From contig DATBHX010000132.1 in assembly GCA_036557225.1 (NCBI GenBank), forward strand, positions 1 through 64,000: 64,000 nt of DNA. The letters are read 5' to 3'. This stretch comes from Angelobacter sp036557225 (GTDB lineage Bacteria; Acidobacteriota; Terriglobia; Terriglobales; Acidobacteriaceae). The notes under the pieces are model-generated. The model was not told the DNA's origin. It made no database searches and was given only the letters and a program-made list of their open reading frames with translations. Every line of letters starts with the position of its first letter. The first letter of the stretch is position 1. Both the position numbers and the translations under genes were made by a program. Below are positions 25,252 through 34,015 of the stretch, piece by piece.

Positions 25252-27330
25252 ATGCATATGAAACCGCCTCCGGCCCGCATCGAGCCGGTCATCGAGAACC
25301 TCCACGGCCATGAGATCACGGATTCATATCGCTGGATGGAAGACGCCGAGTCTGAGGAAACGCAGCGTTTTGTCCGTCTGCAAAATGCCTACACGCAGAG
25401 TGTCCTGGAAGAAGTCCCTGGGCGAAGTCAACTGCGCCAACGAATCGAGCAACTCCTGACCATCGGGCGCGTCGCGTCACCGCGCATCGGCGGAGAGCAT
25501 TATTTCTATGAGCGGCGCGATGGCCGGCAAAACCAGCCTGTAGTCTACGTCCGCCGTCACGATGGCCCAGAGCACGCTCTGATTGATGTCAACGCGCTCT
25601 CCGCCGCCGGCACGATTGCTCTGGATTGGTGGTACCCATCGGAAGATGGCCGCTACGTCGCTTACGGCACCTCGGCCAATGGATCAGAGCTCAGCACCCT
25701 GCGCGTGATTGAAAGCGACAGCGGCGAGATCCTGGCCGAAGAGATTGAACGCACCCGCGCCGCCAGTCTCGCCTGGTTGCCGGACAGTTCCGGCTTCTAT
25801 TACACGCGCTATCCCAGGCCGGGCGACGTTCCTGCCGGAGAAGAGATGTATCACCGGCACGTCTTCTTTCATACGCTGCGTAGCGCGGAAAACGCTGAGG
25901 GCAGCAAAGACACGCTCGTCTTCCCCGACGCAGGCCGGTCTCTGGACCCGCAGCACTGGCCCAACGTCACCATCTCCAACGACGGACGCTGGCTGCTCGT
26001 CGAAATCAGCCAGGGCTGGACCAAAACTGAACTCTATCTGAAGGACCTGTCCTCGCCCACCAGCCATTTTGTTGCTATCACTGAAGGCAGGAATTTTCTC
26101 TACCACGCTGAAATTCTCGATGGGCAGATCTATATCACCAGCAATGAAGACGCGCCACGCTTTCGCGTGTTCAAGGCCGCCTGCGCGCGGCCACAGCGGC
26201 AGAACTGGCAAGAGATCATTGCCCAGGGCGAAGGCGTGATAGAGGGCCACGCGGCTATTATCGGCAGAAAACTTTTTGTCCATTACATTCGCAATGCCAG
26301 CTCCGCACTCAGGCTTTTTGATCTTGACGGACGGCCCGTCGCCGACGTGCCAATGCCGGCCCTGGGCAGCATCTTTGATCTGGGTGGAAGCTGGAACAGC
26401 GATCGCGGGTTCTTCGGCTTCATCTCCTACACCATTCCTACCACGGTTTACGAAGTCAGTTTGCAGGGCGCGACCAAAGAATGGGCGCGAGTCGAGTCCG
26501 GCATTGATCCCAGGCAATATCAGATCGAGCAGCGCTGGCTCAGTTCCAAAGACGGCACTCGCGTGCCGATGTTCATGGTAAGCAGAAAAGGTGTGGCCAA
26601 AAATGGCCACAATCCCACGCTGCTTTCCGGCTATGGCGGCTTCAACGTTGGCCGCACTCCGTTTTTCAATCGCAACGTGATGTTGCTGTTGCTGGAGCAA
26701 TGCGGCATTTATGTTGACGTCCAGCTCCGCGGCGGCAATGAATTTGGCGAGGACTGGCATCGCGCCGGAATGCTGGAGCAAAAACAAAATGTCTTTGATG
26801 ACTTTATCGCCGCTGCCGAATGCCTGATCGCCGAAGGTTATACCGATTCAGCCCACCTGGCGATTCAGGGCGGCAGCAACGGCGGCCTGCTCATGGGCGC
26901 CGCGCTCACGCAGCGTCCTGAGCTGTTCCGCGCCGTCGTCTGCCAGGTTCCACTGCTGGATATGCTTCGCTACCAGCAATTTCAGATCGCCAAACTCTGG
27001 ATCCCCGAATACGGATCATCCGACGATCCCGCCCAGTTCGAATACCTCTACGCATATTCGCCCTATCACCACGTGAAGACCGGCACGCAATATCCAGCCA
27101 TCTTGTTCATGACCGCCGAAAGCGACACGCGCGTGGATCCCATGCACGCGCTCAAAATGGCGGCGCTTCTGCAAGCGCAGGCAGCCAACGGTCCTGAACA
27201 TCCAATTCTTCTCCGCGTGGACGCCAAAGCCGGACACGGCGTTGGTAAGCCGATCACGAAATTAGTCGACGATGCCGTGGATGTTTGGAGCTTCCTCTTC
27301 TCGCAGCTCGATGTCCGGCAGGCGCCGTAA
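25252..27330 (+). CDS. Prolyl oligopeptidase (S9A)
   Basis: A 692-residue serine peptidase that cuts short peptides after proline. The N-terminal lead (EITDSYRWMEDAESEETQRF) and seven-bladed propeller run to about residue 410. The alpha/beta-hydrolase domain follows, with nucleophile Ser542 in IQGGSNGGLLMGAAL, Asp in ESDTRVDPMHALKM and His in KAGHGVGKP. Length matches family (about 700). No signal peptide is visible, so it is cytoplasmic, unlike many acidobacterial exported relatives. ATG 25252 has GAGGAAAG just upstream; ATG 25258 is an alternative. A strong terminator follows at 27387-27413. Confidence 0.95.
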   Translation: MHMKPPPARIEPVIENLHGHEITDSYRWMEDAESEETQRFVRLQNAYTQSVLEEVPGRSQLRQRIEQLLTIGRVASPRIGGEHYFYERRDGRQNQPVVYVRRHDGPEHALIDVNALSAAGTIALDWWYPSEDGRYVAYGTSANGSELSTLRVIESDSGEILAEEIERTRAASLAWLPDSSGFYYTRYPRPGDVPAGEEMYHRHVFFHTLRSAENAEGSKDTLVFPDAGRSLDPQHWPNVTISNDGRWLLVEISQGWTKTELYLKDLSSPTSHFVAITEGRNFLYHAEILDGQIYITSNEDAPRFRVFKAACARPQRQNWQEIIAQGEGVIEGHAAIIGRKLFVHYIRNASSALRLFDLDGRPVADVPMPALGSIFDLGGSWNSDRGFFGFISYTIPTTVYEVSLQGATKEWARVESGIDPRQYQIEQRWLSSKDGTRVPMFMVSRKGVAKNGHNPTLLSGYGGFNVGRTPFFNRNVMLLLLEQCGIYVDVQLRGGNEFGEDWHRAGMLEQKQNVFDDFIAAAECLIAEGYTDSAHLAIQGGSNGGLLMGAALTQRPELFRAVVCQVPLLDMLRYQQFQIAKLWIPEYGSSDDPAQFEYLYAYSPYHHVKTGTQYPAILFMTAESDTRVDPMHALKMAALLQAQAANGPEHPILLRVDAKAGHGVGKPITKLVDDAVDVWSFLFSQLDVRQAP

Positions 27331-27353
27331 GAACATTCCCAGGTTCGACGGTT

Positions 27354-27378
27354 GATGGTCGATGGTCGATGATCGATC
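27354..27378. repeat. Heptamer tandem repeat
   Basis: GATGGTC, GATGGTC, GATGATC and a partial GATC lie end to end just after the prolyl oligopeptidase gene. Such short tandem runs between genes are common in this phylum; role unknown. Confidence 0.5.
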
Positions 27379-27386
27379 AAATATAA

Positions 27387-27413
27387 AAAGGAGCCGCAAC
27401 CTGCGGCTCCTTT
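27387..27413. terminator. Bidirectional terminator
   Basis: A perfect 12-bp stem (AAAGGAGCCGCA with TGCGGCTCCTTT) closes a 3-nt loop between two convergent genes. A runs before and T runs after the stem on both strands allow termination in both directions. Confidence 0.85.
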
Positions 27414-27434
27414 ACCTTTCCCCAATCAGAGAAA

Positions 27435-28094
27435 CTAGCTGATGTTCAATGGCTGTGTGAGCCGGAACCCAAGTCTGCGTTCGGCCACAAAGCCCACTTC
27501 CTTTTTGCCCGTCGCGTAAGCGGCAGTTGTGCCTCCGGCTGCTCCCGCCACGGAACCAATCGCGGCGCCTTTGCCGCCGCCAATCAGCGCTCCTAGCAAT
27601 GCGCCTCCGCCTGCGCCTCCGCCGATAACGGCGAGGTTGCGCTTCTTGTAGCTGCCGCCGCTCACGAACACGCTGTTGGTCTGCAGCGGCACGGATTTTC
27701 CGTTCAAAATCAGAGTTGACAGAGTGATGCGCAAATAGCCCGCGTTGTGAAGATGTCCGGATTCGTTGGCTGCGACCACCTTCCCGGTAACCGCAGTTCC
27801 TTCCGGCGCCAGTGTCTGTCCATCGATGACCAGGGGTTCGTCCAGGACCGCAGAAAAATCCTGTCCGGGTTGCGCCGTCTTGCTGGAGAGCGATTGCTGC
27901 AACCGGACATAAATGGCCGTATTCGCCGGAACCACCAGCGGTTTGCCTTCAACAAAAGGAAGTTGCTGCTGTGGAGTGGCGCTATCAGCCACGGAAGTGC
28001 TCGGCGGCTTTGCGCTCACACTGCAACTGGTGGCGACTGCCGCTAGAGCCAGCAAAACAAAAAACAAAATGTCTCTGGAACCGTGCCCTTTCAT
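27435..28094 (-). CDS. Glycine-zipper lipoprotein
   Basis: A 219-residue probable lipoprotein: an N-terminal hydrophobic segment ends in a lipobox-like VATSC near residue 24. The central domain (about 50-140) reads VPANTAIYVRLQQSLSSKTA, QPGQDFSAVLDEPL, GTAVTGKVVAA, then SVPLQTNSVFVSG. The pattern 'inducible-strand, SKxAxxGDxxxAxL, xxGxxxxGxV' matches the three paralogues at 30461-33780. A glycine zipper (GGGAGGGALLGALIGGGKGA) follows, able to insert in a membrane. Role unknown; cell-envelope function is inferred from targeting. Confidence 0.7.
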   Translation of the reverse strand: MKGHGSRDILFFVLLALAAVATSCSVSAKPPSTSVADSATPQQQLPFVEGKPLVVPANTAIYVRLQQSLSSKTAQPGQDFSAVLDEPLVIDGQTLAPEGTAVTGKVVAANESGHLHNAGYLRITLSTLILNGKSVPLQTNSVFVSGGSYKKRNLAVIGGGAGGGALLGALIGGGKGAAIGSVAGAAGGTTAAYATGKKEVGFVAERRLGFRLTQPLNIS

Positions 28095-28238
28095 AAACTA
28101 CCCCGGCGGCAGGGGGATACCGCCGTCTATGTAGATTGCAAGGCAGCTGCCAATAAAAGACATTTATTTTCTTGAATTTATACGGATATAGAGGTGAGAC
28201 GCTGTGTAGTTTTTACCGCATCCAGAGTAGCTGTTTCC

Positions 28239-30215
28239 TTACCGCGCACCGGCGCCGGAAACGTTATCAGCTACCGCGGTAACCTCCGGCTGTACGACCA
28301 CGCCGTCAAAGGGAGTGGTTCCCAGAAGCCGTCCGCGAGCAAACCGCAGGTTACGCAGCGGCCATCCCGTGCTGATGGATGACCACGTACGCCCATTGTC
28401 GCTCGATTCAAAAATGTTGGTCGACGACCCGCTCACCACCAGCATGCGATGATTCTCCGCGTCAAATTGAATGCTGACAATGTTGGAGAGCCGCAGCGTG
28501 GTGATCTTCTTCCAGGAATCGCCGGCGTCGGTGCTGCGGAAGAGGCCCGCGCGTGATGCGAGCCATATATCGCCCAGTGCGTCAATCGCTACTGCGTTGA
28601 TGGTGAATTCCGGATCAAGGGGTTTCGTCGCCGGCAGCCAGCTTTCACCGCCACTGACAGAAACTGCAATAGCGTTGCGGTTGGCCATCGCGATCATCTT
28701 GCCGGCCACGCTGATGCTGCTGGGTCCGGCCACGCCGGCCACATCTTCCTTTGCCCAGGTTTCACCGGCGTCAGTGCTGCTGAACAGCCCGGTAGCGGTT
28801 GCCGCGTACCACCGTTTGTCAGTCACATCCAGAGCAGTAATGCGCGTGTTCAGCTCGCTGGCCGGATTTGGGCGAACCTGCTTTTTCGCGGCAGCGGGCT
28901 GATCAGATGTGTTACCAACCGGCGTGCGTGCGATCCAGACAGACATTCCTGGCTTAAGCTGAAAAATACCGCGATCAGTTCCCGCGACGATCGAATTGTC
29001 GCTGGCCTGGCGAAGCAGAAAAACATCGCGGCCGTCCAATCCCTCGCTGGCCTGCTTCCAGCTCTGTCCGGCATCGTGCGAGATGAACACGCCGCCAAAC
29101 TCCTTGTCGCTCAGCAGGCCGGCATAGATCAACGAGCTGTCGCTGCGGTCCACCAGCAGGGCGGCGGTTTGCCGGTGGGTAAACCCGCGATTGGAAGCCG
29201 TAAAGGTCGCGCCACCATCGTCGCTGGCCAGGACGCCGCTGCGGTCGGTGGCCAGCAGTACGCGCGAAGGCTGCCGAGGATCGACCAGCACATCATTGAT
29301 CACAATGTTCGATCCGGTCATGTGCTTCCACGTGGCTCCTGAATCCGCGGTCTTCCACAGGCCTTCGGTCGTGCCGGCATAGACCACGTTGTGATCGGCC
29401 GGGTCCATCTTCAGCATGCGTGTACGCCGCGCGGAATACGGAATGCCCTGGATCTTGCGAAAGAGTTCGCCTGCAGACTCGCTGCGATAGATCCCTGAAC
29501 ACGCGCTGATGAACAGGTTCGCCGGCTGGGCCTGATCAATCACGATGGAAAAGACGTCGGAATCGTCGATCACGCCTTTCTTGATGTTGTGCCAGCTCTT
29601 GCCGCCGTCTTCGGTCTTCCACGGAAGATGCCATGTACCGGCGTAGATCACGTCAGCGTTGGCCGGATCGATGGCGATCGACTCAATATTTTTGATCTCG
29701 GCATGGTTCTCCGGAGAAATCCGCTCCCAGTTCTGGCCCCCATCGTGACTGCGATAGATACCATCCAGCGCTCCCGCCACCAGGATTTTGGAGTTCGCAT
29801 CGGCGATGCTCAGCGCGCGGAGTGATTTGCCATGCAGGTCCGCCACCAGTTCCCACGTCTTCCCTGCATCTTTGCTGCGGAAGAGGTCGCCGTCGCTGTT
29901 CGGCAGCTGTGCATTCCAGGACGCAACAAACATGTTCCGGGGATCGTTGGGATCAATCACGATATGATCGAGCACCATCTCCGCCGGGCTGCCCAACCGG
30001 GCCAGCCGCGACCAATTCTTGCCATTGTCCGTGGAAAGATAGAGCGTGCCTGCGCTGGTGCCGAGAAAAATACGATCAGGATTTTTGGGGTCGAACGCCA
30101 GACTGCGAACCGTGCCGCCTTCAGGCCCTACCGGCTGCCATGGCTGCTCCGCCGCAAGATAGACAGAGACCAGCGCCAGAATCAGCCAAGCCGTCATGGT
30201 TCGCATAATATGCAT
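28239..30215 (-). CDS. Exported sortilin/BNR-type beta-propeller protein
   Basis: A 658-residue protein with a signal peptide (MTAWLILALVSVYLAAEQ) and many BNR/Asp-box repeats of the form S-x-D-x-G-x-x-W: LSTDNGKNWSRLA, RSKDAGKTWELVA, RSHDGGQNWERIS, FSSTDAGETWAKED, RSTDAGDSWKKIT, ESSDNGRTWSSIS. These build two sortilin (VPS10)-like or Ycf48-like propellers. Such proteins bind partners or glycans rather than catalyse, although some have glycosidase activity. It lies upstream of, and on the same strand as, the glycine-zipper lipoprotein, 144 nt apart. Confidence 0.85.
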   Translation of the reverse strand: MHIMRTMTAWLILALVSVYLAAEQPWQPVGPEGGTVRSLAFDPKNPDRIFLGTSAGTLYLSTDNGKNWSRLARLGSPAEMVLDHIVIDPNDPRNMFVASWNAQLPNSDGDLFRSKDAGKTWELVADLHGKSLRALSIADANSKILVAGALDGIYRSHDGGQNWERISPENHAEIKNIESIAIDPANADVIYAGTWHLPWKTEDGGKSWHNIKKGVIDDSDVFSIVIDQAQPANLFISACSGIYRSESAGELFRKIQGIPYSARRTRMLKMDPADHNVVYAGTTEGLWKTADSGATWKHMTGSNIVINDVLVDPRQPSRVLLATDRSGVLASDDGGATFTASNRGFTHRQTAALLVDRSDSSLIYAGLLSDKEFGGVFISHDAGQSWKQASEGLDGRDVFLLRQASDNSIVAGTDRGIFQLKPGMSVWIARTPVGNTSDQPAAAKKQVRPNPASELNTRITALDVTDKRWYAATATGLFSSTDAGETWAKEDVAGVAGPSSISVAGKMIAMANRNAIAVSVSGGESWLPATKPLDPEFTINAVAIDALGDIWLASRAGLFRSTDAGDSWKKITTLRLSNIVSIQFDAENHRMLVVSGSSTNIFESSDNGRTWSSISTGWPLRNLRFARGRLLGTTPFDGVVVQPEVTAVADNVSGAGAR

Positions 30216-30407
30216 GGTTCTCTTGTGGTCCCAGGAGATGATATGAGATTGCCATGCTCGTTTTATATCAACAAGTTACTGAAGGGCAATTTGTTCGTTC
30301 GAAGATTTGTTTTTTCTGCGCGTAACCACCGCGATTCCTCAAATGGCTGTGCTTAAGCCGGCTGCAGCCGGGCTTCTCGCGGACATTGAGGTATTTGCCA
30401 AAAGAAA

Positions 30408-30431
30408 AGCACGGCCTACGCTGGCCGTGCT
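30408..30431 (-). terminator. Terminator of first tandem paralogue
   Basis: AGCACGGCC and GGCCGTGCT form a 9-bp stem with a 6-nt loop, 30 nt after the stop of the gene at 30461-31411. The minus strand continues with TTTTCTTTTGG, a good T tract. Confidence 0.75.
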
Positions 30432-30460
30432 CGCTTTTAAGCTTTCAAATCCCTGAGCTT

Positions 30461-31411
30461 CTACTTCTTCGCTGGTGTTTGCGGTGTCTCTACGCTCACC
30501 ACACGCAAAAGAATCTGCGTACCAGCTTCCAGCTTCACGTTGTCAACGTGCGAGATAACCACCGGACCGGGAGTATCTGCGGTTGCGCCCTGCGTCAGGC
30601 TCAGCCCTTTCAGACCGGTGACGCCCTGGGGCATGCCGACGCTCATCGAGCTTCCACTCGCTTTCGACGTTGAGAGTTGGGCCGCCGACGACCCGACATT
30701 CGCGTTGGTGCTGGGTGACTGTTTCACCGTAACCGGTGCTTGCAGAGTCGGGTCGGAACTGGAAGAGCCATAGCTCGTGGGTTGTGACGAAGTCGCATTC
30801 GAACTGCGGTTGTTTGCGCTCGAGGCACGGCCTCCCTGCATAGCGGGACTACTCCCTTGCCTGAGATCGCCCACCACCATGGATGGCGGCAGCATTTGCG
30901 ACGGCTCATCCACACGCGACCTTCTTTGCACCGGCGGCGATACCGCCTGCACAACCGCCCGGAGATTGACGTCGTGGTAGTGCTTCAACAATATCCTGTC
31001 GAAAACAAACCCAAGACGCGATTCCGGGTTCTCCGCGCTGCGCACCCCGACTTCTGTCACATGCCCAATCAATTCGGTCTCCACAGGAATAATGACCTTG
31101 CCATGGGAAACCACGTCCTGGCTCACTTCCGCTTTGACCTTGTCACCGGGCTTGAGCTTACTGGCTTTGAGCGTCTTGCTCAATTCAATCAGAAGATAGG
31201 AGTTCTTGTTTTGCGCGCTGGTCGTCGTTGCATTTGCGGGCGCGGTCTGTGTCTTGGTGGAATCTTTCGGAGTGGTGGAAGAAGAAAGTTGAGACTGCTG
31301 CGCCGGCGGTTCTTTTGCCTGGGCCGGGCCCGCGCCGGCAGCATACGCTTTCGAGCCGAAAGGCCACGCCAGGAATCCAACAGCTGCGGCCGCAATCCAG
31401 TAGCTTTTCAT
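30461..31411 (-). CDS. Exported protein, tandem paralogue A
   Basis: A 316-residue protein with a signal peptide (SYWIAAAAVGFLAWPFGSKA, cleavage near AYA-AG). The core domain runs LLIELSKTLKASKLKPGDKV, KAEVSQDVVSHGKVIIPVET, ELIGHVTEV and ESRLGFVFDRILLKHYHDVN, ending LRAVVQAVSPP. A low-complexity Ser/Asn linker follows, then a short C-terminal strand pair (VKLEAGTQILLRVVSV). The core has the look of the SH3-like barrel of TrbI/VirB10-type outer-envelope proteins. It is most diverged of the three paralogues. Start 31411 has GAGGTG 5 nt upstream. Function unknown. Confidence 0.75.
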   Translation of the reverse strand: MKSYWIAAAAVGFLAWPFGSKAYAAGAGPAQAKEPPAQQSQLSSSTTPKDSTKTQTAPANATTTSAQNKNSYLLIELSKTLKASKLKPGDKVKAEVSQDVVSHGKVIIPVETELIGHVTEVGVRSAENPESRLGFVFDRILLKHYHDVNLRAVVQAVSPPVQRRSRVDEPSQMLPPSMVVGDLRQGSSPAMQGGRASSANNRSSNATSSQPTSYGSSSSDPTLQAPVTVKQSPSTNANVGSSAAQLSTSKASGSSMSVGMPQGVTGLKGLSLTQGATADTPGPVVISHVDNVKLEAGTQILLRVVSVETPQTPAKK

Positions 31412-31577
31412 TCTGCACCTCGCGATGGAAGGAAGCACCCGGAAGCCCGTACTTATGTTTGGCCTACCATTGTGCATCACCGCGCGGGAAAGTTAAACAC
31501 AAATATAGATGGGAGCAGCAGGGCCAGAAGTTGGCAGAGAGTCAAACGATTGAGGAACAAATTTCACAGCAGGAAAA

Positions 31578-31604
31578 CGCGGCTAAAGCTGCTCTCTAGC
31601 CGCG
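31578..31604 (-). terminator. Terminator of second tandem paralogue
   Basis: CGCGGCTA and TAGCCGCG pair over 8 bp, 17 nt after the stop of the gene at 31621. The nearly identical hairpin at 32720-32747 shows that the terminator was duplicated with the gene. Confidence 0.65.
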
Positions 31605-31620
31605 TGAAAAAACAGGTACT

Positions 31621-32436
31621 TTACTTCGCCGGAGCAGGGCCGGTCACTTGCAACACCAGCTGCGTTCCGCCGTCGAGCTTGATCGTGTGGCTGGGAGAGA
31701 TGAGCAAGGTCCCATGTGCGCCTTTGACCGTCGCCTCGTGCAAACTCACGCCGTCGATACCTAACGCTCCCCGGCTGGCTGGGGTTAACGCTCCATTCGC
31801 CGCTGCACCTGTGTTTCTTGGAGGGCCATTGGCGCCCTCTGAACTGGTCACAGGCGTCGTCGCGCTTCCAACCGCCGGGGCTGGAGAGGCGCTTGGACCG
31901 CCCATCGAGTGGCCGGCGCCAAATGGCGCTCCGCCCATTTGAGGACCCGAACTCAGACTGGTGGGAGCGCCCGCGACATCAGAAGGCCCCTCCAAAGGCG
32001 GAGCAACCGCCTCCACGATTCCATTCAATGAAATGTCCTCGCCGCCCTTCAGGAGCGCTTTGTCGAATACGAATCCCAACCTGGATTCCGCACTCTCCTT
32101 GGTCTTGGCCTGGGCATCGGTGACGTGCCCGAGTAGCTTGGATCCTCGACGCAGCACCACCTTGCCGTTCACCTTCAAGTCCTGCGTCAGTTTGGCTTCC
32201 ACCGGATCGCCCGATTTGGCCTTCTTGGAGTCCAGACCCTTGGAAAGCTCCGCCTGCAGAATTGTGCCACCGGCGATCCCACCCGATGTCTCACCCGCCG
32301 CTGGCGCGTTCTGGCCTGCTACGGCATTCGCCTGCCCGAGCGCTGGCACAGGAACGCCGGTTGAAGCTTGTGCCACCGCGCTGGTCAAAATCGCGCTCGC
32401 GGCAACAACGGCTATCCAATATTTCTTGAGTGTCAT
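31621..32436 (-). CDS. Exported protein, tandem paralogue B
   Basis: A 271-residue protein with a signal peptide (MTLKKYWIAVVAASAILTSA, VAQA). The conserved core is GTILQAELSKGLDSKKAKSG, DPVEAKLTQDLKVNGKVVLR, RGSKLLGHVTDAQAKTKE and SRLGFVFDKALLKGGEDISL. A Pro/Gly/Ala linker follows and a final IKLDGGTQLVLQVTG. It is very close to paralogue C in the core and in the last 25 residues; the linkers differ. ATG 32436 has AAGGAG 11 nt upstream. Likely periplasmic or outer-envelope. No catalytic motif. Confidence 0.75.
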   Translation of the reverse strand: MTLKKYWIAVVAASAILTSAVAQASTGVPVPALGQANAVAGQNAPAAGETSGGIAGGTILQAELSKGLDSKKAKSGDPVEAKLTQDLKVNGKVVLRRGSKLLGHVTDAQAKTKESAESRLGFVFDKALLKGGEDISLNGIVEAVAPPLEGPSDVAGAPTSLSSGPQMGGAPFGAGHSMGGPSASPAPAVGSATTPVTSSEGANGPPRNTGAAANGALTPASRGALGIDGVSLHEATVKGAHGTLLISPSHTIKLDGGTQLVLQVTGPAPAK

Positions 32437-32763
32437 CTCTGGATCTGCTCCTTAACTTTTGAAGGTCTTGCAACCGGTCTGCATGGGGTCCGTTTGTATT
32501 CGTCAGACGCAAATTGTCGCAGAAACCCTCAGTTCAATACCACAACTTCATTATTCTGCTGTCTTATGCAGAGAAGCGTAGCACGGTTTTTGAGCGTATA
32601 CAAAAAAGCGTGTCTGACGGGACAAAGAAACGCACACACGGTGCCGACGGAGTGTTTTGGCGGATATAGATCGCAGGAAAGTTGGCAGAGTATCGACGAA
32701 ACGCCAGGGATGGGGAAAACGCGGCTAAAGCTCGAGCTCTAGCCGCGCGAAAACAAAGCCGCC
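32437..32763. other. Spacer between paralogues B and C
   Basis: These 327 nt hold the duplicated terminator at 32720-32747 and, next to the B start, its ribosome site. The segment from about 32681 (AGTTGGCAGAG...) also resembles the flank at 31529-31580, so the duplication reached beyond the genes. No RNA gene or sigma-54 site is seen. Confidence 0.5.
32720..32747 (-). terminator. Terminator of third tandem paralogue
   Basis: CGCGGCTA and TAGCCGCG pair around an inner palindrome AGCTCGAGCT, 17 nt after the stop of the gene at 32764. Confidence 0.65.
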
Positions 32764-33780
32764 TTAATGCGCAGCAGCCGAGCCGGTGATCTGCAACACC
32801 ATCTGCGTTCCGCTATCCAGTTTCACATTGCGGTTGGCAGAACTGATCACCGAACCTTGCGCGCTACCGGCAGCGGCCGTATTCAGAGCCAGGCCTTGCA
32901 TGCCGACCACGCCGTGACTCGTGCTGTTGATTGCGCCATTGGCAGCCGCGCCAACCGTACGATTGGCCGATCCCGCGACTGCGCCGGTGGTTGAATTCGT
33001 AACCGATCCTGCAGTACTACCAGCAGCACCCACGGCGCCCCCGGCTGCCGAATTTACAGCACCGGTTGCGCCTCCAACCAGGCCTCCGCTGCCGCGGCCG
33101 CCGTTCATTGCCCCGCCGCCAACGCTGCCCATGTTTGAACCAAGACTGCTGCTTTCATCGCCGCCAATCGAGGCAGCTCCTTGTACCGGCGGCGCCAATG
33201 CCTGGATAACGCCATTAAAGGCAACTGCTTCCCCGCCTTTCAGCACCGCCTTGTCAAACACAACTCCGAGTTTCGATTCTGTGTTCTCCTTGCTCTTGGC
33301 CTGGGCTTCCGTCACGTGGCCCACCAGCTTTGAACCGCGGTGCAGGACAACCTTGCCATTCGACTTTACGTCCTGCGTCAGCTTGGCTTCCACGGGATCG
33401 CCCGATTTCGCTTTCTTGGCGTCCAGTGATTTTGTGAGTTCGGCTTGCAGCGTCGTGCCACTGCTTAGCACCGCAGCTTCAGTACCACCTGCAGCCGAAG
33501 CGGTACCGCTTCCATTTGCCGCGGCCGACGAACCAGCCGTTTTGTCCTTCTTGCTGCCTTCGTGCTCCTGAGACGCTTTTGCGTTTGCTGATCCGTCAAC
33601 GTTCGCTGAAGCGGCGGGCGTCTGCGCGCTCTGGCTCGCACCGGCGCTGGCGCTTGCTTGCCCCGGGGTGGCCGAGGCGCTGCCAGAAGTTGAACCACTG
33701 GCAGTGGTCTGAGCTATCGCTCCCATCGTGAGCAAACTGGCTGTTACTGCGGCAATCCAACACTTCTTCGTCAATGTCAT
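32764..33780 (-). CDS. Exported protein, tandem paralogue C
   Basis: A 338-residue protein with a signal peptide (WIAAVTASLLTMGAIAQ), then a long Ala/Ser/Gly linker. The family core is GTTLQAELTKSLDAKKAKSG, DPVEAKLTQDVKSNGKVVLH, RGSKLVGHVTEAQAKSKENT and KLGVVFDKAVLKGGEAVAFN. A second Gly/Ala/Ser-rich linker with NxTxGxVxGxAN repeats precedes the closing VKLDSGTQMVLQITGSA. Start 33780 is chosen for its MTLTKKCWIA similarity to paralogue B, with AAGGAG 13 nt upstream. Its promoter region is shared with the divergent NtrC-type gene. Confidence 0.75.
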   Translation of the reverse strand: MTLTKKCWIAAVTASLLTMGAIAQTTASGSTSGSASATPGQASASAGASQSAQTPAASANVDGSANAKASQEHEGSKKDKTAGSSAAANGSGTASAAGGTEAAVLSSGTTLQAELTKSLDAKKAKSGDPVEAKLTQDVKSNGKVVLHRGSKLVGHVTEAQAKSKENTESKLGVVFDKAVLKGGEAVAFNGVIQALAPPVQGAASIGGDESSSLGSNMGSVGGGAMNGGRGSGGLVGGATGAVNSAAGGAVGAAGSTAGSVTNSTTGAVAGSANRTVGAAANGAINSTSHGVVGMQGLALNTAAAGSAQGSVISSANRNVKLDSGTQMVLQITGSAAAH

Positions 33781-34015
33781 CGCTTCCGTTTCACTCCTTA
33801 ATCTCTGTAGATTTTGCTCTTGGGGATCCGTGGCGAAGTGGACTCGCTTGCTCAACTCAGATGCAATTTCCCCAAAAAACGTCTACTCTGGATGTAACTT
33901 ATTTATATTCAACAACTTAAAGTCGACTAGACTTTTTTACACACTTTCTCATCTAACCCAACGGTTGGAATTCCAAAGTGGTGTAATCTCTTGAAGAGAG
34001 AGGGGCAGCACGGCT

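Noticed and set aside
33781..34015. Sigma-54 promoter between paralogue C and the NtrC-type gene
   Set aside because: Searched by eye for TGGCAC-N5-TTGC on both strands; no convincing match seen.
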